Below are positions 25,919-34,390 of a stretch of DNA of 64,000 nt, one piece after another; within the stretch, counting starts at the first letter, position 1; every line of letters starts with the position of its first letter. Source of the stretch: Duganella sp. sic0402 (GTDB lineage Bacteria; Pseudomonadota; Gammaproteobacteria; Burkholderiales; Burkholderiaceae_D); assembly GCF_019219065.1 (NCBI RefSeq), contig NZ_JAHUWK010000011.1, positions 124,001 to 188,000 on the forward strand. Reading direction: 5' to 3'. A model generated the notes under the pieces. That model was not told where the DNA came from, made no database searches, and saw only the letters and a program-made list of their open reading frames with translations. A program made the position numbers and the translations under genes.

Positions 25919-26683
25919 CTATTTCACTTCTTTCCAGAACGACGCATTCAAGCGCCATGCCAGGAAGGCGAACACAGCCATAAACAACACGACTATGGCG
26001 CCCAGTTTTTTGCGGGTCTGCGCAGCAGGCTCCGCCATCCACTCCATGTAGCCGACCAGGTCGGCCACGGCGGTGTCAAACTCAAGCTTGCTTAGTTTAC
26101 CCGGAGTGACCTGCTCAAATCCAGCAAACTGATGGGTCATTTTGCCGTGTTCGTGCGGATCGGGCACTTCTTTCATCACAACCTTCTGTACGCCTTGCAA
26201 TTCCCACAAGACATGCGGCATTGCCACATTATTCACGACCAGATTATTCCAGCCGGTAGGCCGGGCGTCGTCCTTGTAGAAAGTACGCAGATAAGTATAC
26301 AGGTAGTCGCTACCGCTGCCCGCGCCGGAGGCTTTGGCGCGCTGGATCACCGATAAATCCGGCGGCACCACGCCAAACCACGCTTTCGCATCTTGCGGCT
26401 TCATGGTGGTGGTCATCATTTCGCCGACCTTCTCACCGGTAAACAGCAGATTGGCTTTGATCTGCTCCTCGCTCAAACCCAGGTCTTTCAGGCGGTTGTA
26501 GCGCATGGAGGACGCATTATGACAGTTTAGGCAGTAATTGACGAACAGTTTGGCGCCGTGCTGCAGCGCGGCCATGTTATTTGAGCGGTCCGGGGCCTTG
26601 TCCAGGGCGATGCCGCCCTCGTTGGCGAGGGCCAGACCGGGCAACAGTGCCAGAATGGCAAGCAGTCGTTTCGGGAATTTCAT
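25919..26683 (-). CDS. petC: Cytochrome c1 of the bc1 complex
   Basis: The 254-residue protein has a signal peptide (LLAILALLPGLALA). A haem-binding CLNCH follows at about residues 51-55, and then VPPDLSVIQRAKA and the conserved Met-ligand region. A C-terminal membrane anchor (LGAIVVLFMAVFAFLAWRL) ends in a short lysine tail. It accepts electrons from the Rieske protein and passes them to soluble or membrane cytochrome c. It is the third gene of petABC, 27 bases after petB. Confidence 0.96.
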   Translation of the reverse strand: MKFPKRLLAILALLPGLALANEGGIALDKAPDRSNNMAALQHGAKLFVNYCLNCHNASSMRYNRLKDLGLSEEQIKANLLFTGEKVGEMMTTTMKPQDAKAWFGVVPPDLSVIQRAKASGAGSGSDYLYTYLRTFYKDDARPTGWNNLVVNNVAMPHVLWELQGVQKVVMKEVPDPHEHGKMTHQFAGFEQVTPGKLSKLEFDTAVADLVGYMEWMAEPAAQTRKKLGAIVVLFMAVFAFLAWRLNASFWKEVK

Positions 26684-26710
26684 GTGTTGTCCTTTTATAT
26701 ACTTTAGCGA

Positions 26711-28123
26711 TCAGTGACCTTTGTAGACCACGCGGTCCGGAACCTTCTTGAACGTGCCGGCGGCGCTCCACCAAGGCATGAACAGGAAGAAACTAAAGTA
26801 CAGCAGGGTGCACACTTGCGAAACGATGGTGCGGCCGTCAGTCGGCGCCAGCGTGCCGAGGTAGCCCAGCGTCAGGAACGACAGGAAGAACACGGCGTAC
26901 ACATATTTGTGCCAGGTCGGGCGGTAGCGGATCGACTTGACCGGCGACTTGTCCAGCCATGGCAGGAAGGCCAGGATCACCACCGAGCCGCCGAAGAACA
27001 CCACGCCCCAGAACTTGGCGTCGAGGATCTGCGGCAGCATGCCGATGATGGCCACCAGCGCGATCACCGCGATGGCGATCTTGGTAGTACGCGCCAGCCG
27101 CGATTTCAGCCAGACGAACACCACGTAGGCGGCGACGAAGAACATCAGCACCCACATGAAGTCGGCGGTGGTGGCGCGCAGCACCGAGTAGAACGCGGTG
27201 AAGTACCAGGTTGGTGCGATGTGCAGCGGGGTCTTCAGCGAATCGCCTGGCAGGAAGTTGTTGTACTCCAGGAAGTAGCCGCCCATTTCCGGCGCGAAGA
27301 ACACCACCGTGCTGAAGATCAGCAGGAAGATCGAGACGCCGAACAGGTCGTGCACCGTGTAGTAAGGGTGCGATGGAATCGAGTCGACCGGATGGCCGTC
27401 CGGGCCCAGGTTTTCCTTGACTTCGATGCCGTCCGGATTGCTCGAACCGACTTCGTGCAGCGCGATCAGGTGGGCAGCCACCAGGCCCAGCAGCACCAGC
27501 GGGATCGCAATCACGTGGAAGGCGAAGAAGCGGTTCAGCGTCGCATCCGAGACCACGTAGTCGCCGCGTATCCACAGCGACAGGTCAGGGCCGATCAGCG
27601 GAATCGCGCCGAACAGGTTGACGATCACCTGCGCGCCCCAGTACGACATCTGGCCCCAAGGCAGCAGGTAGCCGAAGAAGGCCTCGGCCATCAGGCACAG
27701 GAAGATCGCGAAGCCGAACAGCCAGATCAGCTCGCGCGGCTTGCGGTACGAGCCGTACAGCAGGCCGCGGGTCATGTGCAGGTAGACGATGATGAAGAAG
27801 GCCGAAGCGCCGGTCGAGTGCATATAGCGCACCAGCCAGCCCCACGGCACTTCACGCATGATGTATTCGACCGAGGCGAACGCCAGGTTGGCGTCCGGCT
27901 TGTAGTGCATGGTCAGGAAGATGCCGGTGACGATCTGCAGCACCAGCACCAGCATCGCCAGCGAGCCGAAGATGTACCAGAAGTTGAAGTTTTTCGGGGC
28001 GTAGTACTTGCCCCACTGGTCGTTCCACAGCTTGGTCAGCGGGAAACGGTCATCGACCCAGCCCAGTGCTTTTTGTGCGGCCGGCGCGTCGTCCGGGAAT
28101 TTGGTTTCTTTAAACGCCGCCAT
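26711..28123 (-). CDS. petB: Cytochrome b of the bc1 complex
   Basis: The 470-residue protein starts MAAFKETKFPDD and has eight or more membrane helices. Visible hallmarks include a GYLLPWGQMSYWGA segment at the Qo site and a histidine-bearing helix region (RFFAFHVIAIPLVLLG). The PEWY-type loop appears here as FAPEMGGYF followed by PTWYFTAFYSVLRA. It holds the low- and high-potential haems of quinol oxidation. The start is one base after the petA stop. A longer frame to 28153 is rejected because it overlaps petA. Confidence 0.97.
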   Translation of the reverse strand: MAAFKETKFPDDAPAAQKALGWVDDRFPLTKLWNDQWGKYYAPKNFNFWYIFGSLAMLVLVLQIVTGIFLTMHYKPDANLAFASVEYIMREVPWGWLVRYMHSTGASAFFIIVYLHMTRGLLYGSYRKPRELIWLFGFAIFLCLMAEAFFGYLLPWGQMSYWGAQVIVNLFGAIPLIGPDLSLWIRGDYVVSDATLNRFFAFHVIAIPLVLLGLVAAHLIALHEVGSSNPDGIEVKENLGPDGHPVDSIPSHPYYTVHDLFGVSIFLLIFSTVVFFAPEMGGYFLEYNNFLPGDSLKTPLHIAPTWYFTAFYSVLRATTADFMWVLMFFVAAYVVFVWLKSRLARTTKIAIAVIALVAIIGMLPQILDAKFWGVVFFGGSVVILAFLPWLDKSPVKSIRYRPTWHKYVYAVFFLSFLTLGYLGTLAPTDGRTIVSQVCTLLYFSFFLFMPWWSAAGTFKKVPDRVVYKGH

Positions 28124-28124
28124 G

Positions 28125-28733
28125 TTACGCCTCGCCTTTCTCGTCTTTACCAATGACCAGCTTGGTGTCGCTCAAAAACATATAGCGCGGGACTTGCAGA
28201 TTGTCCGGCGCCGGTTTGTTCTTAAATACACGGCCAGCCATGTCGAAAGTCGAGCCATGGCAAGGGCAGAGGAAGCCACCTTCCCAGTCGTCCGGCAGCG
28301 AAGGCTGGGGACCGGGGGTGAACTTGGACGAGGGCGAGCAGCCCAGGTGCGTACAGATGCCGACCGCGACCAGGATTTCCGGCTTGCGCGAGCGCCATTC
28401 GTTTTGGGCGTATTCGGGAGTGAATTCTTCGGGATTGCGTTTCGATTCGGCGTCAGCTACTTTGCCGTCGGTTTTCTTCAGCGACGCAATCATTTCCGGC
28501 GTGCGCTTGATGATCCAGACGGGTTTGCCGCGCCACTCGACGGTGGTCATTTCGCCGGCGTTGAGCGTGGAGATATCCACTTCGACCGGTGCGCCGGCCG
28601 CTTTCGCGCGCTCCGACGGCTGGAAGGTACTTACCAATGCGCCGGCGGTGGCCAAGCCTACCACGCCGCCCGCCGCGCCGGTCGCGACCAATATGCCGCG
28701 ACGGCCCGAATCGACCTGCTTTTCGTTACTCAT
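28125..28733 (-). CDS. petA: Rieske iron-sulfur subunit of the bc1 complex
   Basis: The 202-residue protein begins with a short basic region and a Tat-like anchor (SGRRGILVATGAAGG). The Rieske cluster motifs are CTHLGC and CPCHGSTFD, with the 2Fe-2S ligands and the pair of structural cysteines in place. It carries electrons from quinol at cytochrome b to cytochrome c1 in the periplasm. It is the first gene of petABC, with 347 bp upstream shared with mscL, which reads away. Confidence 0.97.
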   Translation of the reverse strand: MSNEKQVDSGRRGILVATGAAGGVVGLATAGALVSTFQPSERAKAAGAPVEVDISTLNAGEMTTVEWRGKPVWIIKRTPEMIASLKKTDGKVADAESKRNPEEFTPEYAQNEWRSRKPEILVAVGICTHLGCSPSSKFTPGPQPSLPDDWEGGFLCPCHGSTFDMAGRVFKNKPAPDNLQVPRYMFLSDTKLVIGKDEKGEA

Positions 28734-29004
28734 ACAAACCCCAATCAGTCAAAGTGCGAACAAAATCTTGCGAACTGTGTACCAACCTGAATGCTGAAAA
28801 CTTGGATATAGCACGAAATCGAGCCACCTTACCTTATAAGGTATGCACGATGCAACTCTTTACACCAACGTTGCCCGTTTCCCAAGTTTGGCCAGGTTTA
28901 CACCGTTCCCGGTGCGATGATAGAGGCTGGGGCCATGAGCAGAAATTGATGTAGGTCAATTTATATCGTAATTCGGCTTGCAAATGCGTAAACAGCAAGC
29001 GTGT
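28734..29004. other. Intergenic region between petABC and mscL, left part
   Basis: No gene is seen. It should carry the petABC promoter, reading left. A short perfect palindrome CCTTATAAGG lies near 28833, about 100 bases before petA; I cannot assign it to a regulator. The region is more AT-rich than its neighbours. Confidence 0.5.
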
Positions 29005-29033
29005 TTGGATTCCAATTGAAAAAATAGTATGAT
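29005..29033 (+). promoter_or_regulatory. Promoter of mscL
   Basis: TTGGAT (-35) and TATGAT (-10) are separated by exactly 17 bp, the -10 lying about 50 bases before the mscL ATG. This is a good match to the housekeeping sigma factor consensus. Confidence 0.65.
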
Positions 29034-29080
29034 CCAAGCGCAGTTTTGTTCACAATTGACCACACAGCGAGGATAAAAAA

Positions 29081-29518
29081 ATGGCAATGATGAAGGAATT
29101 TAAAGAATTCGCGATGAAGGGAAATGTGGTCGATCTGGCGGTCGGCGTGATCATCGGCGGCGCGTTCGGCAAGATCGTCGATTCGCTGGTGGCTGACATC
29201 ATCATGCCGCCGATCGGCAAGCTGTTTGGCGGCCTGGATTTCGCCAACTACTACATTCCGCTGAATGGCCAGGCTGCCGAGCTGAGCCTGGTGGAAGCGA
29301 AGAAACTGGGCGCCGTGTTCGCTTACGGGAATTTTGCTACTATCCTGCTGAACTTTATCATCCTGGCGTTTGTGATCTTCCAGATGGTGCGGCTGATGAA
29401 CAAGGCGCGCACGCTGGGCCACAAGCAGGAAGAAGCTGCCGCCGCGTCGGCGCCGCCACCGCCACCACCAGAAGATATCGTGCTGCTGCGCGAAATTCGC
29501 GACTCTCTCAAAAAATAA
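29081..29518 (+). CDS. mscL: Large-conductance mechanosensitive channel MscL
   Basis: The 145-residue protein has the MscL N-terminal amphipathic segment (MKEFKEFAMKGNVVDLAVGV) leading into the first, glycine-rich pore helix (GVIIGGAFGKIVDSLVADII). The second helix is FATILLNFIILAFVIFQMV, and a charged C-terminal bundle follows a proline run. The homopentamer opens under membrane tension to release solutes in osmotic down-shock. GAGG lies eight bases before the ATG. A small GC-rich hairpin without a T-tract separates it from the next gene. Confidence 0.97.
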   Translation: MAMMKEFKEFAMKGNVVDLAVGVIIGGAFGKIVDSLVADIIMPPIGKLFGGLDFANYYIPLNGQAAELSLVEAKKLGAVFAYGNFATILLNFIILAFVIFQMVRLMNKARTLGHKQEEAAAASAPPPPPPEDIVLLREIRDSLKK

Positions 29519-29554
29519 AGGACCGCCGCCTTCGGGGCGGCAGGTTGGACTGCG

Positions 29555-30715
29555 ATGCGACGACTCTGGTTATTGTTTGCGCAAACGGTGACCGTCGTAT
29601 TGGCACTGTATTTCGTTTACACGGCGGTTGGCCGTGAGCGCCCGGCGCCGGTGCGGGTGCAGCAAATGGGCAGCACCGATCATCCGGCGGCGATGCTGGA
29701 GGCCGGGCCATCCAAGCCGCCGGCCTCGGCTGGCGGCTCGTACCGTGCGGCGGCCGCGCGCGCCATGCCGGCGGTGGTCAACATCATCACCAGCAAGAAG
29801 CCCAAGCGCGGCAAGCATCCGCTGCTGCGCGATCCCTTTTTCAAGAAGTTTTTCGGCGAGCGCGAAGATGGCGACGACGAGGATTCCAGCCTTGGCTCGG
29901 GCGTGATCGTCTCGGCCCAGGGCTACATCCTGACCAACAACCACGTGGTGGAAGCGGCCGATGAAATCGAGGTGGTGCTGACCGATGGCCGCAAGGCAGC
30001 CGCCAAGCTGGTCGGCACCGATCCGGAAACCGACCTTGCGGTGATCAAGATCACGCTGGAAAAGCTGCCGGTGATCGTGCTGGGTCAGGCCGAGCAGGCG
30101 CAGGTGGGGGATGTGGTGCTGGCCATCGGCAATCCCTTCGGCGTCGGACAGACGGTGACCATGGGCATTATCTCCGCGCTGGGCCGCAACAATCTGCACA
30201 TCAACCATTTCGAGAACTTCATTCAGACCGACGCGGCGATCAACTTCGGCAACTCGGGTGGCGCGCTGGTCGACGCCAGCGGCAATCTGCTGGGCATCAA
30301 CTCGGCGATTTATTCGCAGAGTGGCGGCTCGGTAGGGATTGGCTTTGCGATTCCGGTGTCGACCGCGAAAAACGTCATGGAAGCCATCATCAAGACCGGC
30401 CATGTGGTGCGCGGCTGGATCGGCGTGGAAAGCCAGGAAATCACGCCTGAGCTGGCGGCCAGCTTCGGCCTGCAACGCCAGAGCGGCGCCATCATTGCCG
30501 GTGTGGTGCGACATGGCCCGGCCGACAAGGGCGGCATCAAGCCGGGCGATATCCTGCTCTCGGTGGATGGCAAGCCGGTGGCCGACACCAATAGCATGCT
30601 GAACCTGATCGCCCAGCTGGTGCCGGGCGAAAAAGCTAAAATGACGCTGCTGCGTAAAAACAAGGAAATGACGCTAGACGTCGCGGTCGGCAAGCGGCCG
30701 GCCAATCAGAAATAA
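29555..30715 (+). CDS. DegS/HtrA-like serine protease with one PDZ domain
   Basis: The 386-residue protein has an N-terminal membrane anchor (FAQTVTVVLALYFVYTAVG). A trypsin-like domain follows with the triad His near 130 (NNHVV), Asp near 159 (ETDLAVIK) and Ser near 235 (GNSGGALVD). A single PDZ domain follows (GWIGVESQEI, GGIKPGDILLSVDGKPV). The membrane anchor and lone PDZ match DegS/AlgW-type proteases that cleave anti-sigma factors, but no rseA is adjacent, so a general periplasmic quality-control role is equally possible. It reads with mscL and the DUF2461 gene. Confidence 0.92.
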   Translation: MRRLWLLFAQTVTVVLALYFVYTAVGRERPAPVRVQQMGSTDHPAAMLEAGPSKPPASAGGSYRAAAARAMPAVVNIITSKKPKRGKHPLLRDPFFKKFFGEREDGDDEDSSLGSGVIVSAQGYILTNNHVVEAADEIEVVLTDGRKAAAKLVGTDPETDLAVIKITLEKLPVIVLGQAEQAQVGDVVLAIGNPFGVGQTVTMGIISALGRNNLHINHFENFIQTDAAINFGNSGGALVDASGNLLGINSAIYSQSGGSVGIGFAIPVSTAKNVMEAIIKTGHVVRGWIGVESQEITPELAASFGLQRQSGAIIAGVVRHGPADKGGIKPGDILLSVDGKPVADTNSMLNLIAQLVPGEKAKMTLLRKNKEMTLDVAVGKRPANQK

Positions 30716-30723
30716 GGAAACCC

Positions 30724-31413
30724 ATGCATCTGCGTGACCTGACCCAGTACCTGCGGGAGCTGGAGGAAAACAATAACCGTCCATGGTTCATCATGAACAA
30801 GCCGCGCTACGACATCCTGCGCGAAGAATTCCTGCAAGTGGTGACGCAGATGATTGCCGAGCTGGGCAAGTTTGACCCGCAGGTCAAGTTCAGCAATCCG
30901 AAGAAAGCCATGTTCCGCATCAACCGCGATGTGCGCTTTGCGCATGACAAGCGGCCGTACAAGACGCGCTTCTCGGCCGCCGTGGCGCCCAACGATATGC
31001 GCCGCCCGAGCAAGGCTGGCGGCCCGACCTACTATATGCAGATCGACGGCACCGGCAAGATGCTGTTTGGCGCCGGCGAATACATGCCGCCGCCGCACCG
31101 CCTGAAAGCGCTGCGCCAGCATATGGTCGACGACGCGGCCGGCTTCAGCAAGGTGCTGAAGAACAAGAAACTGGTGGCCACTTACGGCGACATCCAGAAC
31201 GAAGGCAAGCTGATGCGTCCGCCCAAGGGCTTTGATCCGGAGCACGAGCACATCGAATACATCAAGCTGAAGAGCTTCTTCATCTGGACCGAGATTGCGC
31301 TGCCGCTGAACCAGCCGGAAAAGCTGGTGCCTATCCTGGCCGCCGGCCTGAAAGACGCCTACCCGCTGGTGCAGTGGATGCGCGAAGCCAAATCGGAAGA
31401 ACCCGAAGCATAA
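30724..31413 (+). CDS. DUF2461 family protein
   Basis: The 229-residue protein has the features of TIGR02453/DUF2461: RDLTQYLRELEENNNRPWF at the start, RINRDVRFAHDKRPYKT, and GGPTYYMQIDGTGKMLFGAG. The family is widespread and its activity is not established. It starts eight bases after the protease gene and converges on gpsA with ten bases between. A predicted cytoplasmic location follows from the absence of a signal peptide. Confidence 0.9.
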   Translation: MHLRDLTQYLRELEENNNRPWFIMNKPRYDILREEFLQVVTQMIAELGKFDPQVKFSNPKKAMFRINRDVRFAHDKRPYKTRFSAAVAPNDMRRPSKAGGPTYYMQIDGTGKMLFGAGEYMPPPHRLKALRQHMVDDAAGFSKVLKNKKLVATYGDIQNEGKLMRPPKGFDPEHEHIEYIKLKSFFIWTEIALPLNQPEKLVPILAAGLKDAYPLVQWMREAKSEEPEA

Positions 31414-31423
31414 ACCCCGGAGT

Positions 31424-32452
31424 TTATTCGCCGCGCGGGTCGCGGGAGAGCAGGCGGGCCACCATCGCTTGCGGCTGGTCGCCGTCGAATAGCACGCCGG
31501 CCACGGCGTTGGTGATCGGCATGTCGACACCCAGCTTGCCGGCCAGCTCGCGCACGGCCTTGGCGCAGGGCACACCTTCGGCCACGTGGCCCAGCTCCTG
31601 TACGATCACGTCCAGCGCCTTGCCTTGCGCCAGGCCGAGGCCCACGCGGCGATTGCGCGACAGGTCGCCGGTGCAGGTCAGAATCAGGTCGCCCATACCG
31701 GTCAGGCCCATGAAGGTTTCATTTTTCCCGCCCAGGGCCACGCCCAGGCGGGTGATCTCGGCCAGGCCACGGGTGATCAGCGCGGCGCGCGCGTTCAGGC
31801 CGAGGCCGAGCCCATCGGCGGCGCCGGTGGCGATGGCCAGCACGTTTTTCACCGCGCCACCGACTTCCACCCCGACCAGGTCTTCGCTCGAATACACGCG
31901 CATATTGCCGCCGTGCGCGGTTTCCACCACGCAGGCGCGCAGTTCGGCCGAATCGGAGGCGATGGTCAGTGCGCAAGGCAGCCCCTTGGCCACTTCCTGC
32001 GCGAACGACGGACCGGACAAGGCGCCGCCGGCCACCGCATCGTCGCCCAGCACTTCACGCACGATCTGATGCGGCAGCAGGCCGGTGTCGTATTCGAAGC
32101 CCTTGCACAGCCAGACGATGTTGGGAATCTGGCGGCCTTTCAACTGGCCCAGCAGCGGACGCAGGCCGGCCACCGGGCAGGCTGCGATCAGCAGGCCGCC
32201 CGGCTCGGCCACATGGGCCAGCGCGGCGTCGAAATCGGCCGCCACTTGCAGGCGCTCGGGGAAGGTGTAGCCGGGCAGGTAGCTGCTTTCGCGGGCCGTG
32301 CGCATGGTTTCCAGCGCGGCGCTGTTGCGGCCCCACAGCAGTACCTCGTGGCGCTGCGCCAGCGCCATGGCCACGGCGGTGCCCCAGGCGCCTGCGCCGA
32401 GCACGCTCACCTTGCGGGCGGCGCCCGCATGTTTGCTAGTTTTTTCTTGCAT
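31424..32452 (-). CDS. gpsA: NAD(P)-dependent glycerol-3-phosphate dehydrogenase
   Basis: The 342-residue protein has the nucleotide-binding motif VLGAGAWGTAVAMALA near residue 18. Conserved regions include VWLCKGFEYDTGLL, GPSFAQEVAKGLP, GGAVKNVLAIATGAADGLGLG and TGMGDLILTCTGDLSRNRR. It makes sn-glycerol-3-phosphate from dihydroxyacetone phosphate for phospholipid synthesis. A short N-terminal extension with Lys and Ala precedes the Rossmann fold. It is the last gene in the rhodanese-grxC-secB cluster direction. Confidence 0.97.
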   Translation of the reverse strand: MQEKTSKHAGAARKVSVLGAGAWGTAVAMALAQRHEVLLWGRNSAALETMRTARESSYLPGYTFPERLQVAADFDAALAHVAEPGGLLIAACPVAGLRPLLGQLKGRQIPNIVWLCKGFEYDTGLLPHQIVREVLGDDAVAGGALSGPSFAQEVAKGLPCALTIASDSAELRACVVETAHGGNMRVYSSEDLVGVEVGGAVKNVLAIATGAADGLGLGLNARAALITRGLAEITRLGVALGGKNETFMGLTGMGDLILTCTGDLSRNRRVGLGLAQGKALDVIVQELGHVAEGVPCAKAVRELAGKLGVDMPITNAVAGVLFDGDQPQAMVARLLSRDPRGE

Positions 32453-32493
32453 GGGATCTCATTCGGCGCGCAGGGAGGGCGCCGCTACGGCAA

Positions 32494-32937
32494 TTATATG
32501 CCCCAGACCTCGGTTTGTTTGACGAAACCGACCAGGCCGTCGCGGTGACGCACCTTGATCCAGCCGCCGGCCACCGATTCGCTCAGTTCCAGCAGCACGC
32601 CCTTGTCAGCGGTGAACACCGCAGTCGCGGCGTCATCCGGCGTGGCGCGGATTTTCAGATTGGCGGCCTTGACGATGACGTTGCGCTTGGCGCTCAGGCC
32701 CTTGGCCTCGGTCCACGCCAGCTCGCCGTTCATGTCGCGCACCTTGAGCCATTCGCCATAGGCCAGCACCACTTCCAGTGGCGCGCCGCGCGGTACGACG
32801 AACAGCTTGCCCCCTTTGGTGGACGGCGCGTCGTACAGGATCACGGGCGCGGCGCCGACCGATTTGAAGTCGTATGCCTGGCTGCCGGCAGCGGCCAGCA
32901 TCATGGTCAGAGCAGCGATCAAACGGGGAAATGTCAT
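32494..32937 (-). CDS. Exported SH3-domain protein
   Basis: The 147-residue protein has a signal peptide (LIAALTMMLAAAGSQA, cut near 21). Two bacterial SH3-like (DUF1058/SH3_3) units follow: APVILYDAPSTKGGKLFVV with GEWLKVRDMNGELAW, and NLKIRATPDDAATAVF with GWIKVRHRDGLVGFV. Such domains bind peptides or cell wall in the periplasm. It lies between secB and gpsA on the same strand, a position kept in related bacteria as far as I recall. Confidence 0.9.
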   Translation of the reverse strand: MTFPRLIAALTMMLAAAGSQAYDFKSVGAAPVILYDAPSTKGGKLFVVPRGAPLEVVLAYGEWLKVRDMNGELAWTEAKGLSAKRNVIVKAANLKIRATPDDAATAVFTADKGVLLELSESVAGGWIKVRHRDGLVGFVKQTEVWGI

Positions 32938-33006
32938 GGCTTACCTTGAGAGGATGAAACTGCCGCCGGACACTTGTCCGGCAGCGTCTTGTTGCTTGGG
33001 TATTGC

Positions 33007-33480
33007 TTAGTGGGTCGCGTCAGCGGCTGGGGCAGCGGCGGCTGCTTCAGCGATCGCTTGCTGACGCTGCTGGTAGAACACTTCGAAGTTGATCTCAGCC
33101 AGGTGCACTGGTGGGAAACCGGCACGGGTGATCACGTCAGCGATGTTCGAACGCAGGTATGGGTAAACAATGTTCGGGCAGCCGATGCCCAGCAGTGGGT
33201 CCAGCTGGTCTTCCGGAATATTGCGGGCTTCGAAGATGCCGGCTTGTTTGCCTTCTACCAGGAACGCCACTTTGTCTTTGACTTTGGCGGTCACGGTGAT
33301 GGTCACGGTCGATTCGAAGATGCCGTCAGCCAGTGGCTCGGCGCCAACGTCCAGCGCTACTTCGATGGTCGGGGCTTCCTGTTCCAGGAAGATCGCCGGC
33401 GAATTAGGTTGCTCCAGCGACAGATCTTTCAGGTAGACGCGTTGGATTTGGAATACTGGTTGCAGATTTTCTTCAGACAT
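33007..33480 (-). CDS. secB: Protein-export chaperone SecB
   Basis: The 157-residue protein has the SecB hallmarks: FQIQRVYLKDLSLEQPNSP at the start, LDVGAEPLADGIFESTVTIT, and CPNIVYPYLRSNIADVITRA. A C-terminal FPPVHLAEINFEVFYQQR is followed by an Ala-rich tail. The homotetramer keeps preproteins unfolded and hands them to SecA. It lies in the usual cluster with grxC upstream and gpsA downstream. Confidence 0.98.
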   Translation of the reverse strand: MSEENLQPVFQIQRVYLKDLSLEQPNSPAIFLEQEAPTIEVALDVGAEPLADGIFESTVTITVTAKVKDKVAFLVEGKQAGIFEARNIPEDQLDPLLGIGCPNIVYPYLRSNIADVITRAGFPPVHLAEINFEVFYQQRQQAIAEAAAAAPAADATH

Positions 33481-33617
33481 GGAACGCTTTCGTTATAGTT
33501 TCAATGATGTTTGCTTGGTATAGCTAGAAAACAGCTCAAATCAAACGCGAGGGCAATTGTATCAAAACCATTATGGTTTCAAAGGATTTCCCGCCCTGCG
33601 TTGTATTATGAGGTCCA

Positions 33618-33878
33618 TTAGCCATTTAACAAGGGGGACAATCCGCCCGCTTGATCCAGCGCATACAAGTCATCGAAACCGCCGACGTGGGTGTCGCCGA
33701 TGTAGATTTGTGGCACGGTGCGGCGACCAGTCTTTTGCATCATCGTCATGCGTTGTTCCGGGTCCAGGTCGACGCGGATTTTTTTCAGGCCAGTCACACC
33801 CTTGGATTCCAGCAGGCGCTCGGCGCGCGTGCAGTATGGGCAGACGGCGGTGGTGTACATAATCACTTCGGCAGTCAT
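33618..33878 (-). CDS. grxC: Glutaredoxin 3
   Basis: The 86-residue protein contains the dithiol active site TTAVCPYCTRAE near residues 9-20, the cis-proline TVPQIYIGD, and GGFDDLYALDQAG for glutathione binding. It reduces disulfides and ribonucleotide reductase using glutathione. The start MTAEVIMYTT at 33878 was chosen; the longer frame runs into the rhodanese gene. GGAGCTC precedes the ATG. It follows the rhodanese-like gene by ten bases. Confidence 0.97.
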   Translation of the reverse strand: MTAEVIMYTTAVCPYCTRAERLLESKGVTGLKKIRVDLDPEQRMTMMQKTGRRTVPQIYIGDTHVGGFDDLYALDQAGGLSPLLNG

Positions 33879-33888
33879 GATGAGCTCC

Positions 33889-34290
33889 TTATTTAGCCAC
33901 TGGCAGGCCAGCTTTTTGCCAGGCAGCAATGCCGCCTTCCAGGTTGACCACATCGGCAAAGCCCGCTTTGCCCAGTTTGGCGGCAGCGGACGAAGCGCGC
34001 GCATCGCTCTTGCCGACGACGATCACGCTGCGGTTTTTGAACTTGTCCAGTTCGCCGATACGCTTGTCGAGGTCGGCCAGCGGGATGTTCTTGGCCTCAG
34101 GCAAGTGGCCATCAGCATAATCCTTGGCATCGCGTACATCCAAGATGGTGGCTTTACCGCGATTTATCAACATGGTGATATCTTGCGGGCTGCCACGTTT
34201 GCCGCGCACGGTCAGGGCCGGCCACAGCAGGGCGCCAGCGGAAACCAGTACGATGGCGATCAAAAAAATATTGTCAATGAAGAATTTCAC
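33889..34290 (-). CDS. Membrane-anchored rhodanese-fold protein lacking the catalytic cysteine
   Basis: The 133-residue protein has an N-terminal membrane helix (IFLIAIVLVSAGALLWPAL). A rhodanese domain follows (QDITMLINRGKATILDVRDA, DGHLPEAKNIPLADLDKR). The active-site loop reads VVGKSDARAS, where active sulfurtransferases have Cys at the Gly position (VCxSGxR). It therefore cannot form the usual persulfide and may be a binding or scaffold protein. It is the first gene of the grxC-secB cluster. Confidence 0.9.
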   Translation of the reverse strand: MKFFIDNIFLIAIVLVSAGALLWPALTVRGKRGSPQDITMLINRGKATILDVRDAKDYADGHLPEAKNIPLADLDKRIGELDKFKNRSVIVVGKSDARASSAAAKLGKAGFADVVNLEGGIAAWQKAGLPVAK

Positions 34291-34320
34291 AGGAATCCAA
34301 TGGTTGAACTTAATCTGCGC

Positions 34321-34326
34321 ATTATA
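34321..34326 (-). promoter_or_regulatory. Candidate -10 box for the rhodanese-grxC-secB cluster
   Basis: Read on the minus strand this is a perfect TATAAT, about 30 bases before the rhodanese start. The -35 region is weak. The gpmA promoter on the other strand should overlap this area. Confidence 0.35.
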
Positions 34327-34390
34327 AAATAGAAGCTGTTAGAAGTTCTTACTACCGGTTTTCCACCTTTTCTTGAAAAGATAGTCCTCT

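Noticed and set aside
26714..28156. 480-codon open frame opposite cytochrome b
   Set aside because: It mirrors petB almost exactly, is rich in Arg, His and Gln with no domain, and arises from GC-rich third positions.
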